Both the position numbers and the translations under genes were made by a program. Positions 4,947-5,348 of a stretch of DNA of 5,348 nt are shown piece after piece. The notes below the pieces were generated by a model, which saw only the letters and a program-made list of their open reading frames with translations, was not told where the DNA came from and did not search any database. Each line of letters starts with the position of its first letter. The stretch's first letter is position 1. Location of the stretch: the NCBI GenBank assembly GCA_964499485.1, contig CAZCLF010000062.1, forward strand, positions 1 through 5,348. Direction: 5' to 3'. The stretch is from Ga0074130 sp964499485. Its GTDB lineage: Bacteria > Pseudomonadota > Gammaproteobacteria > Burkholderiales > Rhodocyclaceae.

Positions 4947-5348
4947 ATGAACGCCCCTGAAAAATTTCTGCTGCCTGATGTGCAATCCAGCCCCGATTCA
5001 CGCCACATGGCTATTCAGCATGTCGGTGTACGCGACATGCGCTACCCGCTCAGCTTGATGAATAAGGATGGTCAAGTGCAGGCGACGGTTGCCACTGTCG
5101 AAATGACCGTCGCACTGCCGCCTGAAGTGAAGGGCACCCACATGTCGCGCTTTGTTGAGATTCTTGAAGCGCAAACCACGGCCCTGAGCATTGCCGAGTT
5201 GCCGCAACTCATGCAAAGCATGCTTACACGTTTGGAGGCCGAGCGAGGCCGCTTCGAACTTCGTTTTCCTTGGTTCATTCGCAAGAGTGCGCCGGTATCG
5301 GGTGTGTCCAGTTTGCTTGACTACGATGTCGTGCTGACCTGCGAACGC
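4947..5348 (+). CDS. folE2: GTP cyclohydrolase IB FolE2 (N-terminal half; cut by window edge)
   Basis: FolE2 converts GTP to 7,8-dihydroneopterin triphosphate, the first step towards tetrahydrofolate and other pterins, as a metal-flexible substitute for FolE. The visible 134 residues include LPDVQSS (9-15), VGVRDMRYPL (26-35), TVATVEM (47-53), KGTHMSRFVEIL (62-73) and KSAPVSGVSSLLDY (113-126), all typical of FolE2. Full-length members have roughly 260-300 residues, so the half carrying the metal-binding Cys and other catalytic residues lies outside. The ATG has GGAG seven bases upstream. The gene follows the peroxidase by 36 bp with no terminator, so it is likely in the same operon. No Zur box (the usual folE2 control element in zinc limitation) is seen upstream. 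Its place behind a CarH/LitR-type regulator suggests light control, possibly to feed the folate antenna of a photolyase encoded further downstream; this is inference. Confidence 0.95.
   Translation, partial: MNAPEKFLLPDVQSSPDSRHMAIQHVGVRDMRYPLSLMNKDGQVQATVATVEMTVALPPEVKGTHMSRFVEILEAQTTALSIAELPQLMQSMLTRLEAERGRFELRFPWFIRKSAPVSGVSSLLDYDVVLTCER

Overview
The window looks like an ordinary chromosomal segment of a Gram-negative proteobacterium, most likely a betaproteobacterium (possibly Neisseriales-like). That rests on the style of MetE, MetR and FolE2, moderate-to-high GC, and two consecutive genes with Sec-type signal peptides. I cannot name the species. Coding density is high, and I see no RNA gene, insertion sequence, CRISPR array or clear intrinsic terminator.

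Left half (1-3108), methionine synthesis: metE (minus strand, running off the left edge) encodes the cobalamin-independent methionine synthase. It is divergent from metR (plus strand), its LysR-type activator. The 109-bp gap holds a perfect match to the known MetR box (TGAA-N5-TTCA, 2154-2166), placed to activate metE and probably to repress metR. metE is open over all 689 codons visible here.

Right half (3117-5348), a probable light-responsive module: a minus-strand gene encodes a MerR-type regulator with a cobalamin-binding domain of the CarH/LitR photoreceptor class. It carries the W-x9-E-H signature and an E-x-H-x2-G motif. Divergent from it is a plus-strand operon: a small exported protein of unknown function, an exported glutathione peroxidase (ATGA overlap with the small gene), and folE2 (GTP cyclohydrolase IB), which is cut by the right edge.

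The divergent control region (about 4008-4095) is the most striking part. Two copies of a 16-bp sequence containing a palindrome (TTTGTC-N3-GACAAA) face each other in inverted orientation with centres 63 bp apart, six helical turns. Between and over them lie two opposed promoters whose -10 boxes overlap. Each operator copy also supplies the AGGA Shine-Dalgarno sequence of the gene next to it. A third, near-perfect operator copy lies inside the regulator's own coding sequence, about 390 bp away. My inference is a CarH/LitR-type adenosylcobalamin light switch controlling an exported peroxidase and pterin synthesis, using an operator I do not recognise from described systems.
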